A DNA stretch of 64,000 nucleotides from Dysgonomonas sp. 25 (GTDB lineage Bacteria > Bacteroidota > Bacteroidia > Bacteroidales > Dysgonomonadaceae), in assembly GCF_010501075.1 (NCBI RefSeq), contig NZ_QVMN01000007.1, positions 62,001-126,000 of the forward strand. Direction: 5' to 3'. A program made the position numbers and the translations under genes. Positions 34,479 to 44,853 of the stretch are shown here, one piece after another. The notes beneath the pieces are model-generated. The model saw only the letters and a list, made by a program, of their open reading frames with translations. It was not told the origin of the DNA and made no database searches. Positions within the stretch are counted from its first letter, which is position 1. The number at the start of each line of letters is the position of its first letter.

Positions 34479-36422
34479 TTAATCTTTCTTGCAGCGAACG
34501 GAGTATTGATAATCACGACTAAAAGAGTTTCGATAGACTGCTCTATTACCACCACCACCATTGATAAATTCTATTGCGCGGAACCATGCCCCTCCTGTGC
34601 CATTTCCACTTGATGTCCAAAGATAGCCAAAATTATCATAGGTAAGCATTGAGCCACTTCTGCTTGCACCTGCAAGCATCCAGTTCATACCTGGTAATAC
34701 AGCCATAGAGATGATGTTCGAGGCACCCTCAGGTAAAGTTGAAATATCTGGAACAGAACAAGGATCTTTCATCGCTTTCCCATGTCCATGGTTTCCACCT
34801 CCACGATAACCAACAAAGCCGGTGGAAATAAGATTACTTGGAGTTGTTAGTCCACTATATTTTCCTACATTGGAACGTATTTCCAATTCCAGTGTTGTAA
34901 ATTCTTTATCGCTTGGCAAATGCCATCCATTAGGGCAAATGCCTTGCACTTTATTATGGTTTTCTCCTGCGCTTGTTTCACCTTCTGTAAAACTGGCATT
35001 ACCTGCACTACCTCCTTTTTTCATGGTCGCTGCCGGCCAATTATAAAGGCGGCCCAGACGTTGCGATTTGTTATATTCTGTAGGAGAAGTCGCATTTGTA
35101 GAACCAACGACATTTGGATAACCCATCAAAGGATCAGTGCTATTGCTAGCATATGATTCAGTTATTACATTGGGGGAAATAACTGTTGTGCCATCAGTAC
35201 GTCCGGTAGCTGCATAGTTTGTAGCTCTTACATTATGAAGCATCCAGCGACCTGCTGTTGCGCCGAAATCACCCGAAAGAAAAAGATTGCCGTTCTGGTC
35301 GCGGTGTAGTTGAATTCCGGTTGTAGTATTAATAGCAGACGAACCGGCCTGAGCATCGGTGACAGCAGCGATTTCGGAGGAACTAAACCCTGCTCGTCCT
35401 GCCCATTCTTCTATTGTAGGTTCGCTTCCTGTCCCTTGACAATTTACTACAGAAACGGTAATGTCCTTGCTGCGCCTTATAGTTGCGGTATCTTGAAATG
35501 TTATACTGGATATATCATAAGGGGCACTTGCCGCTATATTATAGGTCACGTTGGTCGCATTATACGAACTGTTCTTTAGGTCTACCCCTCCGGATGAAGG
35601 GGCTACTGTAGACATGCCAGATGTACCTGTAATAACCGCATTCCATGCAGTATTACTGTGAACTGCAAATGAACCTGTGGCAGTTGATGTAATAATAATC
35701 TGGCTATTGGTAAACTGATTATTTACTCTAAATGCATAATTTGTTTGATTAAAGGTAACCTTTTTTGTTTGTCCGCATTCAGAATATATAAAGGTAAGCT
35801 CGCTTTCTTTACTATACCACGGATTTAAAGGAACAGCACCCAGAAGATCGGGTAATAAGGTCATCGTTGTAGGCGACGTTGTTAACGTTGTTGGTGTAAT
35901 CGGATTCCCGGTAAAGGAAATGGCATTGAGTCCTGCAGCAGCAGCTGATGACCATGTAGGTGGAATTCCACCTGTCCAGCTAATTTCGAGATTTTGCGCT
36001 GTCAATGCACGGGCGTCTTGTCCACTTGGTAGGTCAAAGTATTCCTGATTGAAATTTAATCCTGCCACTACAGGTTTGTGTAGTGGTTGCCATTCGCTAC
36101 CATTCCATACATACAAGCCCTTTCCATCCATTGTACATTTGTCGTTGTGGTAAACGATTAGTCCAGTATGGGCAGCATCCTCGCTGGCTGCATACCCATT
36201 TGCAAGCATAGGGTAGAGCTTATCTTTGTCGGTTAGTGTCACTCTGGGCATCGCTAACCCTTTGGTCGACATTCCTTGATTATCCATTTTCAGGTCGAGT
36301 AGTGCGCCTTTGTTAGGTGCTTCGGGGCTTCCGATAGAGACTTGTGCATGTAGGCTGCTTGTTGTAACGATTAAGGCTAATATAATAATAGCCTGTGCTA
36401 AAATTTTTTGCTTCATAAACAT
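34479..36422 (-). CDS. Surface protein with FISUMP domain
   Basis: A 647-residue secreted protein (645 if the second Met, MKQKIL, is used). A signal peptide ends near SLHAQ. Residues 30-130 contain a repeat-like start common to Bacteroidota surface proteins (KGALLDLKMDNQGMSTKGLAMPRV, split). Around residues 230-330 there is a BACON-like beta domain (GSFAVHSNTAWNAVITGTSG). Residues 440-647 match the Fibrobacter succinogenes major paralogous (FISUMP) domain: GRLYNWPAATM, CPNGWHLPSDKEF, YLWTSSGNGTGGAWFRAIEF and the end YSVRCKKD. These domains are thought to mediate surface binding; the ligand is unknown. Monocistronic, with a good terminator. Confidence 0.85.
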   Translation of the reverse strand: MFMKQKILAQAIIILALIVTTSSLHAQVSIGSPEAPNKGALLDLKMDNQGMSTKGLAMPRVTLTDKDKLYPMLANGYAASEDAAHTGLIVYHNDKCTMDGKGLYVWNGSEWQPLHKPVVAGLNFNQEYFDLPSGQDARALTAQNLEISWTGGIPPTWSSAAAAGLNAISFTGNPITPTTLTTSPTTMTLLPDLLGAVPLNPWYSKESELTFIYSECGQTKKVTFNQTNYAFRVNNQFTNSQIIITSTATGSFAVHSNTAWNAVITGTSGMSTVAPSSGGVDLKNSSYNATNVTYNIAASAPYDISSITFQDTATIRRSKDITVSVVNCQGTGSEPTIEEWAGRAGFSSSEIAAVTDAQAGSSAINTTTGIQLHRDQNGNLFLSGDFGATAGRWMLHNVRATNYAATGRTDGTTVISPNVITESYASNSTDPLMGYPNVVGSTNATSPTEYNKSQRLGRLYNWPAATMKKGGSAGNASFTEGETSAGENHNKVQGICPNGWHLPSDKEFTTLELEIRSNVGKYSGLTTPSNLISTGFVGYRGGGNHGHGKAMKDPCSVPDISTLPEGASNIISMAVLPGMNWMLAGASRSGSMLTYDNFGYLWTSSGNGTGGAWFRAIEFINGGGGNRAVYRNSFSRDYQYSVRCKKD

Positions 36423-36887
36423 GTTAATTAATTAGTGTATTGTAAGTGATATCTTAATTGTGTTTTTGTTGCATGCATATACTGAACCTGCTTCTCCATC
36501 TTTGCTGAGAAGATGCAAATATCTCATTCTTCTAAAGGAATAGGATGCTTTTGCATAAGGTCTGACACGATAAGGATTTATTGCTTGTTTTTAAGTTACT
36601 CATTGTTAAATGTCCTAAATAAATCTTGCCTGTTTTTTGTAAATTTACCCAATATAAGTAAATTATTAAGTTGATAATGAATGTTATACCGAGTACGTGT
36701 TTGTAAATGTATGAAAACTATATACAAAGAAAAGCAATTTATCTAAAAACGCAAACGAAATGCAGCTTAATTTGCAATGTTTGTTAATAAACGAATACTT
36801 CTATTAACCGAAATCACCATCGGATTAGACAAGTATTTTCTTATCTTTGTGCCTTGTTCTATGCAATATGCTATACACCAGAAGCGA
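36423..36887. other. Divergent intergenic region, FISUMP gene / cmk
   Basis: About 465 AT-rich bases. It holds the cmk -7 element and a perfect 10-base palindrome GTAAATTTAC at 36639-36648, which may be chance in such AT-rich DNA. No gene recognised. Confidence 0.4.
36842..36849 (+). promoter_or_regulatory. -7 element for cmk-ispH
   Basis: TATCTTTG 39 bases upstream of the cmk start chosen here; supports the internal start rather than the longer frame. Confidence 0.55.
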
Positions 36888-37583
36888 ATGAAGAAGATAA
36901 CAATAGCAGTCGACGGTTTCTCGTCATGCGGAAAAAGCACAATGGCCAAAGGTTTGGCGCACGAAATAGGGTATATTTATATCGATAGTGGAGCCATGTA
37001 CCGGGCTGTAACATACTATTGCCTGCAAAACGGCCTTTTCGATGACAAAGTATTAGATGCAGCGGGCTTGAAAAAGCAGCTGGATAATATCAACATATCT
37101 TTTCGGCTGAATGAAGAGACTGCTTTACCCGAAACGTATCTGAACGGGGTGAATGTAGAGCAGGAAATCCGTAATATGGACGTATCTTCGCGGGTAAGCA
37201 TTGTGAGCGCCATCCCCGAAGTCCGCCATGCGATGGTTGCCCTTCAACAGGAAATGGGCAGGCAAAAAGGAATCGTAATGGATGGACGCGATATCGGGAC
37301 GGTCGTTTTCCCCGATGCTGAACTAAAGATATTCGTCACCGCCGATCCTAAGATACGTGCCGAACGCCGTTTGCTCGAACTTCGTAGCAAAGGGGATGAA
37401 CAAACAACATTCGAAGAGGTATTGCAAAACCTGAAAGAGCGCGATCATCTGGATCAAACCCGTGCCGAAAGCCCCTTGAAGCAGGCGGACGATGCATTGG
37501 TGCTGGATAATTCGCACTTGACGCGCGACGAGCAAATGCAGTGGTTGGTAGAACAATACAACAAAGTAGTCGATTCATTGTAA
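36888..37583 (+). CDS. cmk: Cytidylate kinase
   Basis: A 231-residue nucleoside monophosphate kinase that turns CMP/dCMP into the diphosphates. P-loop [15 protein letters not shown] near residue 10, [16 protein letters not shown], the CMP-specific insert, and [21 protein letters not shown] with the lid RAERR. The open frame extends 37 codons upstream, but that part crosses the -7 element and is not family-like, so [10 protein letters not shown] is taken as the start. It is followed after 13 bases by ispH. Confidence 0.95.
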   Translation: MKKITIAVDGFSSCGKSTMAKGLAHEIGYIYIDSGAMYRAVTYYCLQNGLFDDKVLDAAGLKKQLDNINISFRLNEETALPETYLNGVNVEQEIRNMDVSSRVSIVSAIPEVRHAMVALQQEMGRQKGIVMDGRDIGTVVFPDAELKIFVTADPKIRAERRLLELRSKGDEQTTFEEVLQNLKERDHLDQTRAESPLKQADDALVLDNSHLTRDEQMQWLVEQYNKVVDSL

Positions 37584-37596
37584 TATACGGATAGTA

Positions 37597-38478
37597 ATGG
37601 CAAATAAGAAAATAGAAATTGATCAGCGCTCGGGCTTTTGTTTCGGGGTGGTGAATGCCATTAAGAAAGCAGAAGAGGAATTGGCCAAAGGAGAAATCCT
37701 TTACTGCTTGGGCGATATTGTACATAACAATCAGGAAGTGGAACGTCTCGAGAAATTAGGCTTGAGAACGATCAACCATGAGCAATTTGCCGGGCTGCAC
37801 AATGTGAAGGTCCTGTTGCGGGCACATGGAGAACCGCCTTCGACGTACGAAATTGCCAAGCGGAATAATATCGAAATCATCGATGCCTCGTGTCCCGTAG
37901 TGCTGCGTTTGCAGAAAAAGATATACGACAAATACGAGAATGAGTTGCCTAATAACACCCAAATCGTTATTTATGGTAAGCAGGGACATGCCGAAGTAAA
38001 CGGCCTGATAGGGCAAACGGCAGGAAATGCTATTGTCGTGGAAAAGAAAGAAGATCTCGAAAAACTCGATTATACTCGAAATATTTGCTTATTTTCGCAG
38101 ACGACAAAACCGTTAGACGGCTTTCAGGAAATGATAGATATCATCCAGAGCCGCATGATAGGCGATGCGACATTCGAATATAACGATACGATTTGCCGTC
38201 AGGTATCGAACCGTATCCCCAATATTAAGGAATTTGCTACCAATCACGATATTGTCTTTTTTGTCGCAGGGCAAAAGAGTTCGAACGGGAAAGTCCTTTT
38301 TGCCGAATGTAAGAAATATAACGAGCGTTCGTACTTTGTCTCGGCGCCTTCGGATATAGATCCTGCAGTTATCGACAACGATTCGTCGATAGGCATTTGC
38401 GGAGCCACATCCACGCCTAAATGGCAGATGGAAGAAGTGGAAGCATACGTACAAAAAATCAGAGAACGTTTGAAGTAG
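37597..38478 (+). CDS. ispH: 4-hydroxy-3-methylbut-2-enyl diphosphate reductase
   Basis: A 293-residue iron-sulfur enzyme, the last step of the MEP isoprenoid route, giving IPP and DMAPP. The three cluster cysteines are seen in SGFCFGV (residue 14), DASCPVV (about 97) and GICGATSTP (about 268, with the preceding Cys context of the family), along with the catalytic Glu region in the middle domain and SSNGKVLF. Probably cotranscribed with cmk; the pair is a common Bacteroidales arrangement. Confidence 0.96.
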   Translation: MANKKIEIDQRSGFCFGVVNAIKKAEEELAKGEILYCLGDIVHNNQEVERLEKLGLRTINHEQFAGLHNVKVLLRAHGEPPSTYEIAKRNNIEIIDASCPVVLRLQKKIYDKYENELPNNTQIVIYGKQGHAEVNGLIGQTAGNAIVVEKKEDLEKLDYTRNICLFSQTTKPLDGFQEMIDIIQSRMIGDATFEYNDTICRQVSNRIPNIKEFATNHDIVFFVAGQKSSNGKVLFAECKKYNERSYFVSAPSDIDPAVIDNDSSIGICGATSTPKWQMEEVEAYVQKIRERLK

Positions 38479-38740
38479 CGAGAGCTGAAACAAAGCTTGC
38501 TTTGATTATGCCGAGTCACACCAAACGACTAATGAAATTGAGCAATTAGCTTGAAAAAGCACAAGATAACCTTTATAATTAACCTGTAATTAATGAATGT
38601 CAAAAAGTAGGCAAATCTCCTTTTTTTGCATTATTTAACTATGATAGTCTTCTATGTCTATGGTTTTAGACGTAGATTTGCGGCTGTCATTAGGCTAACC
38701 TGAACGAGATTAACTAAAACCTCTAATATCAGCTAAAAAC

Positions 38741-41215
38741 ATGAAAAGAAACTTGCTCCTCTTCTTGCTATTGCTTTGCTCAATAGCAATGTACTCCCAA
38801 ACGGGCAATGTAACCGTAAAAGGCTTACTTGTCGATTCACTTACGAGCGAACCGGTTGCATATGCGACTATACGTATTTCGGCCAAAGAAACCCCCGATG
38901 TAATGTTGAAAGGATTTGCCACCGATGACAATGGCAAATTCAGCTTTGTCTTGAATAAAGCCGGAAACTACATCATGAAAATACAATACATGGGGAAGAA
39001 GGATATCGTAGAGAATCTGACGATTGGGGATAAAAAAACAATAGATTTTGCCACACTCCTCATGCCCGATAACGATGATATGTTGGGCGAAGTTGTCGTT
39101 ACCGCCCAAAAGCCGCTGGTGCAGGTGGATCTGGACAAGATAACATACGACATGCAGGAAGATCCCGAATCCAAGACAAGCAATCTGCTGGATATGTTAA
39201 AGAAAGTGCCGCTGGTGACCGTCGACGGCGAAGATAATATTCAGCTGAAAGGCTCGTCCAGTTATAAAATCTATATGGATGGCAAACCGTCGAGCATGAT
39301 AGCCAGCAACCCCAAAGATGTTTTGCGCAGTATGCCTGCATCTTCTATCAAAAATATCGAAGTCATAACCGACCCCGGAGCAAAATACGATGCCGAAGGG
39401 GTTGCAGGGATTATCAATATCATCACCAATAAGGAATCGAAATTGGGAGGATATACAGCGACACTGAATGCGGGTGTAGATAATCAGGGTAGCTTCAATG
39501 CGGGTGCATATTTATCGCTCAAATACGGGAAAATAGGATTCACGGGTAGCGGCTCCTATTACAACTACAATAATCCCGAAGGTCGCTTTGCTTCAATGCG
39601 CGAAACTTTTAATTCGCTGGGAGTACCTACTTCTTTCTTAGGACAGACAGCAAAACGCAAGAATCATGGCGACGGACAATACGGTTCGGGCGAATTAAGT
39701 ATAGAACTCGATACTCTGAATCTGATAACAATCGGTTTCAACCGCTACGGAGGTGACTATAGCAGCCGGAGTAATGGAGAAACGGCTTTGTATGATGGAA
39801 GTATGGTAGGACAATATTACTTCGGGCAGAGTGGGAAATCAACAGGCACATATGGCAATACATCGGTCAATGCCGACTATCAACGCACTTTCTCCAAGAA
39901 GGACCAGTTACTGACCTTCTCTTACCGCTTCAACTTCAACCCCGACGATAGCCATTCCAGTACGAACATCGGAAATTCTATGGGCATATTGCCTCCCGAT
40001 GCTGTCTCCAATTATCAGTACACAGATGCGAATATGAAAGAGCATACATTTCAGGGAGATTTTACCACTCCATTCGGGAAAGTGCATAATCTCGAAGCGG
40101 GATTGAAGTATATTATCCGCAACAATAAGAGCAACAGTGCCCGCTACAACTGGGATACCGGGACAAACGACTGGGTGCATGTGCCCAACCTGATGAATGA
40201 TAAGTTCCGCCACGAAACAGATATCTTCGCCGCCTATGCAGGCTATAGCGCCAAGGTAGATAAATGGGGATTCAAGACGGGGCTGCGCTTTGAATCGACC
40301 GATTTGGATGTGAAATTCCCGCAGTTGTCGACAAGCAACTTCAAGACGGATTATACCAATGTAGTTCCTTCGGCAACAATTACTTATCAGCTGAAACCGA
40401 GCCAAACGCTGCGTGGAGGCTACAATATGCGTATCTGGCGTCCGGGAATATGGCAGCTGAACCCTTACGAAAACACTTCGAACCCGAACTATATAACTAA
40501 AGGGAATCCGAATCTGGATGCTGTAAAGAACCACTCTTTCAACCTGAACTACATGTTCTTTAACCCGAAAATCAATATCAATCTGAATACCTCATACTCT
40601 TTCGAGAACAATGCTATCGAGCAATATACGACCGTACAAAGCGGGGTGAGTACGACGACTTATGACAATATTGGTAAAAACAGACGTTTTCAGGCATCTA
40701 CCTATATCAACTGGACAGGCATCCCTAAATTGAGAGTGATGGCTAACCTATGGGGAGGATACGTAGACATCAAAGCCAACAACAATTCGGGAGATGCCAA
40801 TAACGGCTTCACCGGCGGTGGTTACTCCAACATCCAATATACTTTACCTATGAATTTTAACATAGGAGTTAATGGAGGCTATTTCTCACCCAATGTAGGC
40901 TTACAATCCAAAGGCTCTGATTATTATCATTACGGGCTTAACTTGCGCAAAAGCTTTTTGTCGGATAAGCTGAATGTAAATGTCTGGGCGAGAAGTATAT
41001 TCCAAACAGATAGAAAATACAAAAATAGAATGGAAGCAGACACCTTCCGTTACAAATCGTTTAACGAAAATCGTGCCCGTCGTTTCGGGGTTTATATATC
41101 CTATCGCTTCGGCGAGATGAAGGCGCAGATAAAGAAAGCTAAACGCTCCATCAGTAACGATGATATGATTTCCGGCGGTGGTGGCGGTGGCCAACAGGGG
41201 GGCGGCGGCGAATAA
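38741..41215 (+). CDS. TonB-dependent-receptor-like outer-membrane protein (OMP_b-brl_3 type)
   Basis: An 824-residue outer-membrane protein with a signal peptide ending near SMYSQT. Residues 22-105 are a carboxypeptidase-regulatory-like domain (VTVKGLLVDSLTSEPVAYAT, NKAGNYIMKIQYMG). A plug domain follows (VTAQKPLVQVDLDKITYDM, LKKVPLVTVDGEDNIQLKG, IKNIEVITDPGAKYDAEGVA), then a long beta-barrel. It has no DALK-type TonB box I can identify and no SusD partner, so it belongs to the SusC-independent barrel group. The C-terminus is Gly/Gln-rich (GGGGGGQQGGGGE) after the last strand, which is unusual for a barrel whose terminal aromatic usually guides BAM insertion. Confidence 0.88.
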   Translation: MKRNLLLFLLLLCSIAMYSQTGNVTVKGLLVDSLTSEPVAYATIRISAKETPDVMLKGFATDDNGKFSFVLNKAGNYIMKIQYMGKKDIVENLTIGDKKTIDFATLLMPDNDDMLGEVVVTAQKPLVQVDLDKITYDMQEDPESKTSNLLDMLKKVPLVTVDGEDNIQLKGSSSYKIYMDGKPSSMIASNPKDVLRSMPASSIKNIEVITDPGAKYDAEGVAGIINIITNKESKLGGYTATLNAGVDNQGSFNAGAYLSLKYGKIGFTGSGSYYNYNNPEGRFASMRETFNSLGVPTSFLGQTAKRKNHGDGQYGSGELSIELDTLNLITIGFNRYGGDYSSRSNGETALYDGSMVGQYYFGQSGKSTGTYGNTSVNADYQRTFSKKDQLLTFSYRFNFNPDDSHSSTNIGNSMGILPPDAVSNYQYTDANMKEHTFQGDFTTPFGKVHNLEAGLKYIIRNNKSNSARYNWDTGTNDWVHVPNLMNDKFRHETDIFAAYAGYSAKVDKWGFKTGLRFESTDLDVKFPQLSTSNFKTDYTNVVPSATITYQLKPSQTLRGGYNMRIWRPGIWQLNPYENTSNPNYITKGNPNLDAVKNHSFNLNYMFFNPKININLNTSYSFENNAIEQYTTVQSGVSTTTYDNIGKNRRFQASTYINWTGIPKLRVMANLWGGYVDIKANNNSGDANNGFTGGGYSNIQYTLPMNFNIGVNGGYFSPNVGLQSKGSDYYHYGLNLRKSFLSDKLNVNVWARSIFQTDRKYKNRMEADTFRYKSFNENRARRFGVYISYRFGEMKAQIKKAKRSISNDDMISGGGGGGQQGGGGE

Positions 41216-41263
41216 GCCCGTGCAAACCTCTTGCAATGCATTGATGTAAAAAGGAAAAATTAA

Positions 41264-41764
41264 ATGGAAATAATAAGTGGAACAACCGGCTATGCGCGCG
41301 ATATATACGACATAGCCGAGCAGGCATGGGCTGATACATACGGCCATATTTTGTCGCAGGAACAGATAGATTACATGTTGGATATGATGTATAGCCCGCA
41401 GGCGATAGACGACCAGATAAATAAGCGGGGACACCATTTCTACCTTATCCGGGAGGATGCCTCGGCATGCTGGCAGGGCTTTGTTTCGTACGAATACGAT
41501 TATCAAGGCGCTCATAAAACCAAGCTGCACAAATTGTACGTCCTGCCTTCGTGTCATGGGCTGGGTTTCGGGCGGATACTGATAGAAAAGGTTTGCGAAG
41601 ATGCCCGCAAGCATGGAAATAAATCGGTGCTGCTGAATATGAATCGTAATAATGCCACTCTCGGTTTCTACAAACACATGGGATTTGAAATAATAGGCGA
41701 AGAAGACATCGACATCGGCAACGGTTTTCTGATGGAAGATTATATCTTCGAAAAACAGCTTTGA
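41264..41764 (+). CDS. GNAT family N-acetyltransferase
   Basis: A 166-residue acetyltransferase. The acetyl-CoA-binding core is visible as LHKLYVLPSCHGLGFGRILIEKVCEDARKHG (split; the Q/RxxGxG/A-like loop here reads CHGLGFG), followed by LNMNRNNATLGFYKHMGFEIIGEED. The substrate cannot be predicted. It stands 48 bases after the barrel protein gene and 44 before the nuclease gene, whose own -7 box starts 14 bases after this stop. Confidence 0.9.
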   Translation: MEIISGTTGYARDIYDIAEQAWADTYGHILSQEQIDYMLDMMYSPQAIDDQINKRGHHFYLIREDASACWQGFVSYEYDYQGAHKTKLHKLYVLPSCHGLGFGRILIEKVCEDARKHGNKSVLLNMNRNNATLGFYKHMGFEIIGEEDIDIGNGFLMEDYIFEKQL

Positions 41765-41778
41765 ATCCTATAAATTCC

Positions 41779-41786
41779 TATCTTTG
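41779..41786 (+). promoter_or_regulatory. -7 element for the AddB-like nuclease gene
   Basis: TATCTTTG 23 bases upstream of the start at 41809, with a TTTG 15 bases further upstream, which is shorter than the usual spacing. Confidence 0.5.
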
Positions 41787-41808
41787 TATCAAACCCTAAC
41801 GATTTGAT

Positions 41809-44700
41809 ATGATACCATTCCTGCGCAATGTTGCACAAGTCTATTACCATAAATACGGGCAGGCGGTCAGCCGTTTTGCCTTTGTGTTTCCCAACAGGCG
41901 TGCAGGAATTTTCTTCCAGAAATATTTAGCCGAGATTGCAGGAAAACCGCTTTTCTCGCCGCAGATATTTACCATTGCCGACCTTTTCGAGCAATTGAGC
42001 GACTACCATAAGGCCGACCGCATCGAGATGCTTTTCCTGTTGTATGATATATACAAAGAGGTGAGCAATTCCGCCGAAACATTCGACGAGTTCCTTTATT
42101 GGGGCGATATGCTGCTGAACGACTTCGACGATGTAGACAAATACCTGGTCGATGCCAAGCAGCTTTTCCGCAATATATACGACCTCAAGGAGATAGACGC
42201 TGATTTCGATTTCCTGTCACCCGAACAGGTAGAAGCTATCCGTCGTTTCTGGGACAACTTTTTGCCGATAGGGGATAATGACAAGAAACAAGACTTCCTC
42301 GAAATGTGGGAAGTGTTGAATGAATTATACACACGCTTGCGTAAGCGATTAGTAGATAAAGGTTTGGCATACGAAGGGATGATGTTCCGCGAGATAGCGG
42401 AGAAAGCCAAACGCAAAGAAGAACTGCCTTTGCCGAGTGAGCGGATTATCTTCATTGGGCTGAACGGGCATAGCAAATCCGAAGAAGAACTACTCAAATA
42501 CCTGCAAAAGAAAGGCATTGCCGACTTCTATTGGGATTATAGTTCGCCGTTGGTACGCGACAAAGATAATAGGGCATCGCACTTTATCGACAGGAACAAA
42601 ATGCTGTTCCCCTCGCAACTTCCTTTACTGCCCGAAGAGCAGACGATGGACAAGCCTGTTATCGAAGCCATCGGCATCCCTTCGGCAGTGGGGCAAGCCA
42701 AATATGTGCATAGCATTATCCGCTCGCTGATGGAAGAACAGCAAATCTCCTCTCCCGATAAGGCTTTGAACACAGCCGTTATCCTGCCGGACGAGAATTT
42801 GTTGCTGCCGACATTGTATTCCATCCCTCAAGAGATAGACAAAATAAATGTGACGATGGGGTATAACCTGTCCAATTCGTCCGTAGCTGGATTGATGGAG
42901 TATATCTTTGAGATACAGCGCAATGTGCGAAATGCTGCGGATGGTTTTGGCTTTTACTTCCGCCCGGTGATGTCAATACTGAATCATCGCTATATAGCCA
43001 CCCTTATCGGTGAAGAAGTGAAAGCGCTGAAAGACAGTATTATCCGCTTCAATAAAATCATTGTTCCTGCCGGAGACTTACACATTCATCCCCTTCTGCG
43101 GCTGATATTCGTTCCTGTGGAATCGTGGGAAGCCATCCCCGATTATCTGCGGAATATTCTGGCTGCTTTGCAGACTGCCCTTTCGACAAAACGCAACGAT
43201 GAGGACACCAATGACGAGACCGTCCGTTCGTTGGATATAGAATGCGAATTTATCATCGAATACTATAAAACGATAAACCGTCTGGATGAGACTTTTACAA
43301 CGCGAGTACCTCAAATGACGGTAGAGACTTACTTTAAACTGCTGAAAAAACTGATAACAGGCATCAGCATTCCTTTTACGGGCGAACCGTTGTCGGGTTT
43401 GCAGATAATGGGAGTATTGGAAACGCGGTCGCTCGATTTCGACAACCTGATAATCCTGTCGATGAATGAAGGCATCTTCCCGATGAAACGTGCGGCTAAC
43501 TCGTTTATACCCTATAATTTGCGTCGGGGCTTCGAGCTGCCGACCTACGAGCATCAGGACAGCATCTTTGCCTATCACTTCTATCGCCTGATAAATCGCG
43601 CCAAACGCATATACCTGCTCTACGATACCCGTACCGAAGGCTTGCAGAGTGGGGAGATAAGCCGCTATTTCAACCAGATAAAATATTTATATCCCGATTC
43701 TTTCGATATACACGAAAAGCTGGCCGTCTATAAAGTATCGGCGTCCGAGAGCCTCTCTATCTCTATCAGGAAAACGCCGTATATTATGGAGCAGCTTTCC
43801 GCCTTCCTCGAAGGAGGAGAACGGAGCCTCTCGGCGAGCGCTATCAATACCTACCTCAATTGCCCTTTGCAGTTCTATTTTTCGGTAGTGGAGGGGATGG
43901 AAGAAGAAGACGAAATATCCGAAACGATAGAATCGAGCATGTTTGGTACGCTCTTTCATACCATCATGGAGCTGATATACAATCCGTTGGAGGGTAAGAT
44001 GGTGACAGCCGACCTGTTGCATAAAATGCGGAAGAATGATGCCGAATTGACGCAATATATCGAACAATCCTTTGCCGAGAACTACTTCAAGACGGAACGG
44101 GTAAAACGCCTGACCGGGCAAAACTACCTGACAGGCGAGGTTTTGCGCAAATATGTGAAGCGGGTTTTGCTGACGGATGCTAAGCAAACGCCTTTTGTAT
44201 ATACCAAATCGGAGATGAGGATGAATATGTCTTACCTACTTCCGTCCGGCAAACCGGTGATGCTCAAAGGTTTCATCGACCGTGTGGATGCAGTGAAAGG
44301 GCATACCCGAATCATTGATTACAAAACGGGAAAGGGCGAATTGGTTTTTCGCTCGATGGACGATTTGTTCGATAAAGAGATGAAAAACAGGCCGAAAGCT
44401 GTTATGCAGGTTTTCATGTATGCGCATTTATACCTGATAGAACATCCGGACGAAATCTTGGAGCCGGGCATCTATTACCTGCGCGAGCTTTTTGACGATA
44501 AATTCAATCCCGATGTCACCTACCAACCGGCTACCGGAAGCAAGGTGCATGTGACCGATTTCAATCAGTACCGTCAGGACTTCAAAGAACACTTCGAAAA
44601 CTGCCTCGAAGAGATATTTGACCCGCAAATTCCTTTCGGACAGACACCTACGGGTGAAGCCTGCCGGTGGTGCTTATTTACTAATATTTGTAAAAGGTGA
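41809..44700 (+). CDS. AddB-like PD-(D/E)XK nuclease
   Basis: A 963-residue protein with a helicase-like but Walker-A-lacking body and a C-terminal nuclease. The nuclease spans about residues 675-960: LSASAINTYLNCPLQFYF, then the catalytic core with RIIDYKTGKGE near residue 835 (D...DYK motif). An iron-sulfur staple typical of AddB/RecB-type nucleases is visible: one Cys in NCPLQF and CRWCLFTNIC at the end (CxxC then Cys after five). AddB works with AddA in double-strand-break resection; no addA neighbour is present in the window. Its role in recombination repair is an inference from the family. Confidence 0.88.
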   Translation: MIPFLRNVAQVYYHKYGQAVSRFAFVFPNRRAGIFFQKYLAEIAGKPLFSPQIFTIADLFEQLSDYHKADRIEMLFLLYDIYKEVSNSAETFDEFLYWGDMLLNDFDDVDKYLVDAKQLFRNIYDLKEIDADFDFLSPEQVEAIRRFWDNFLPIGDNDKKQDFLEMWEVLNELYTRLRKRLVDKGLAYEGMMFREIAEKAKRKEELPLPSERIIFIGLNGHSKSEEELLKYLQKKGIADFYWDYSSPLVRDKDNRASHFIDRNKMLFPSQLPLLPEEQTMDKPVIEAIGIPSAVGQAKYVHSIIRSLMEEQQISSPDKALNTAVILPDENLLLPTLYSIPQEIDKINVTMGYNLSNSSVAGLMEYIFEIQRNVRNAADGFGFYFRPVMSILNHRYIATLIGEEVKALKDSIIRFNKIIVPAGDLHIHPLLRLIFVPVESWEAIPDYLRNILAALQTALSTKRNDEDTNDETVRSLDIECEFIIEYYKTINRLDETFTTRVPQMTVETYFKLLKKLITGISIPFTGEPLSGLQIMGVLETRSLDFDNLIILSMNEGIFPMKRAANSFIPYNLRRGFELPTYEHQDSIFAYHFYRLINRAKRIYLLYDTRTEGLQSGEISRYFNQIKYLYPDSFDIHEKLAVYKVSASESLSISIRKTPYIMEQLSAFLEGGERSLSASAINTYLNCPLQFYFSVVEGMEEEDEISETIESSMFGTLFHTIMELIYNPLEGKMVTADLLHKMRKNDAELTQYIEQSFAENYFKTERVKRLTGQNYLTGEVLRKYVKRVLLTDAKQTPFVYTKSEMRMNMSYLLPSGKPVMLKGFIDRVDAVKGHTRIIDYKTGKGELVFRSMDDLFDKEMKNRPKAVMQVFMYAHLYLIEHPDEILEPGIYYLRELFDDKFNPDVTYQPATGSKVHVTDFNQYRQDFKEHFENCLEEIFDPQIPFGQTPTGEACRWCLFTNICKR

Positions 44701-44853
44701 AAATGTCGCCTTTTTTGACCAAAATGTTATATTCGTTTTACCTTAAAAATGACTATATTTATACTCCTTTTTTGAAAAGGCTTTGAATCAACCGGCAAAA
44801 CCGCCACAAATGAGTTAACAATTTTATGAACGTAAATAAATAAAAACTGTACC

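Noticed and set aside
36639-36648. GTAAATTTAC palindrome as an operator
   Set aside because: Single occurrence in very AT-rich intergenic DNA; no second copy or neighbouring regulator supports it.
38491-38504. Terminator after ispH
   Set aside because: Only a 6-base palindrome around TT with no T run following; too weak to call.
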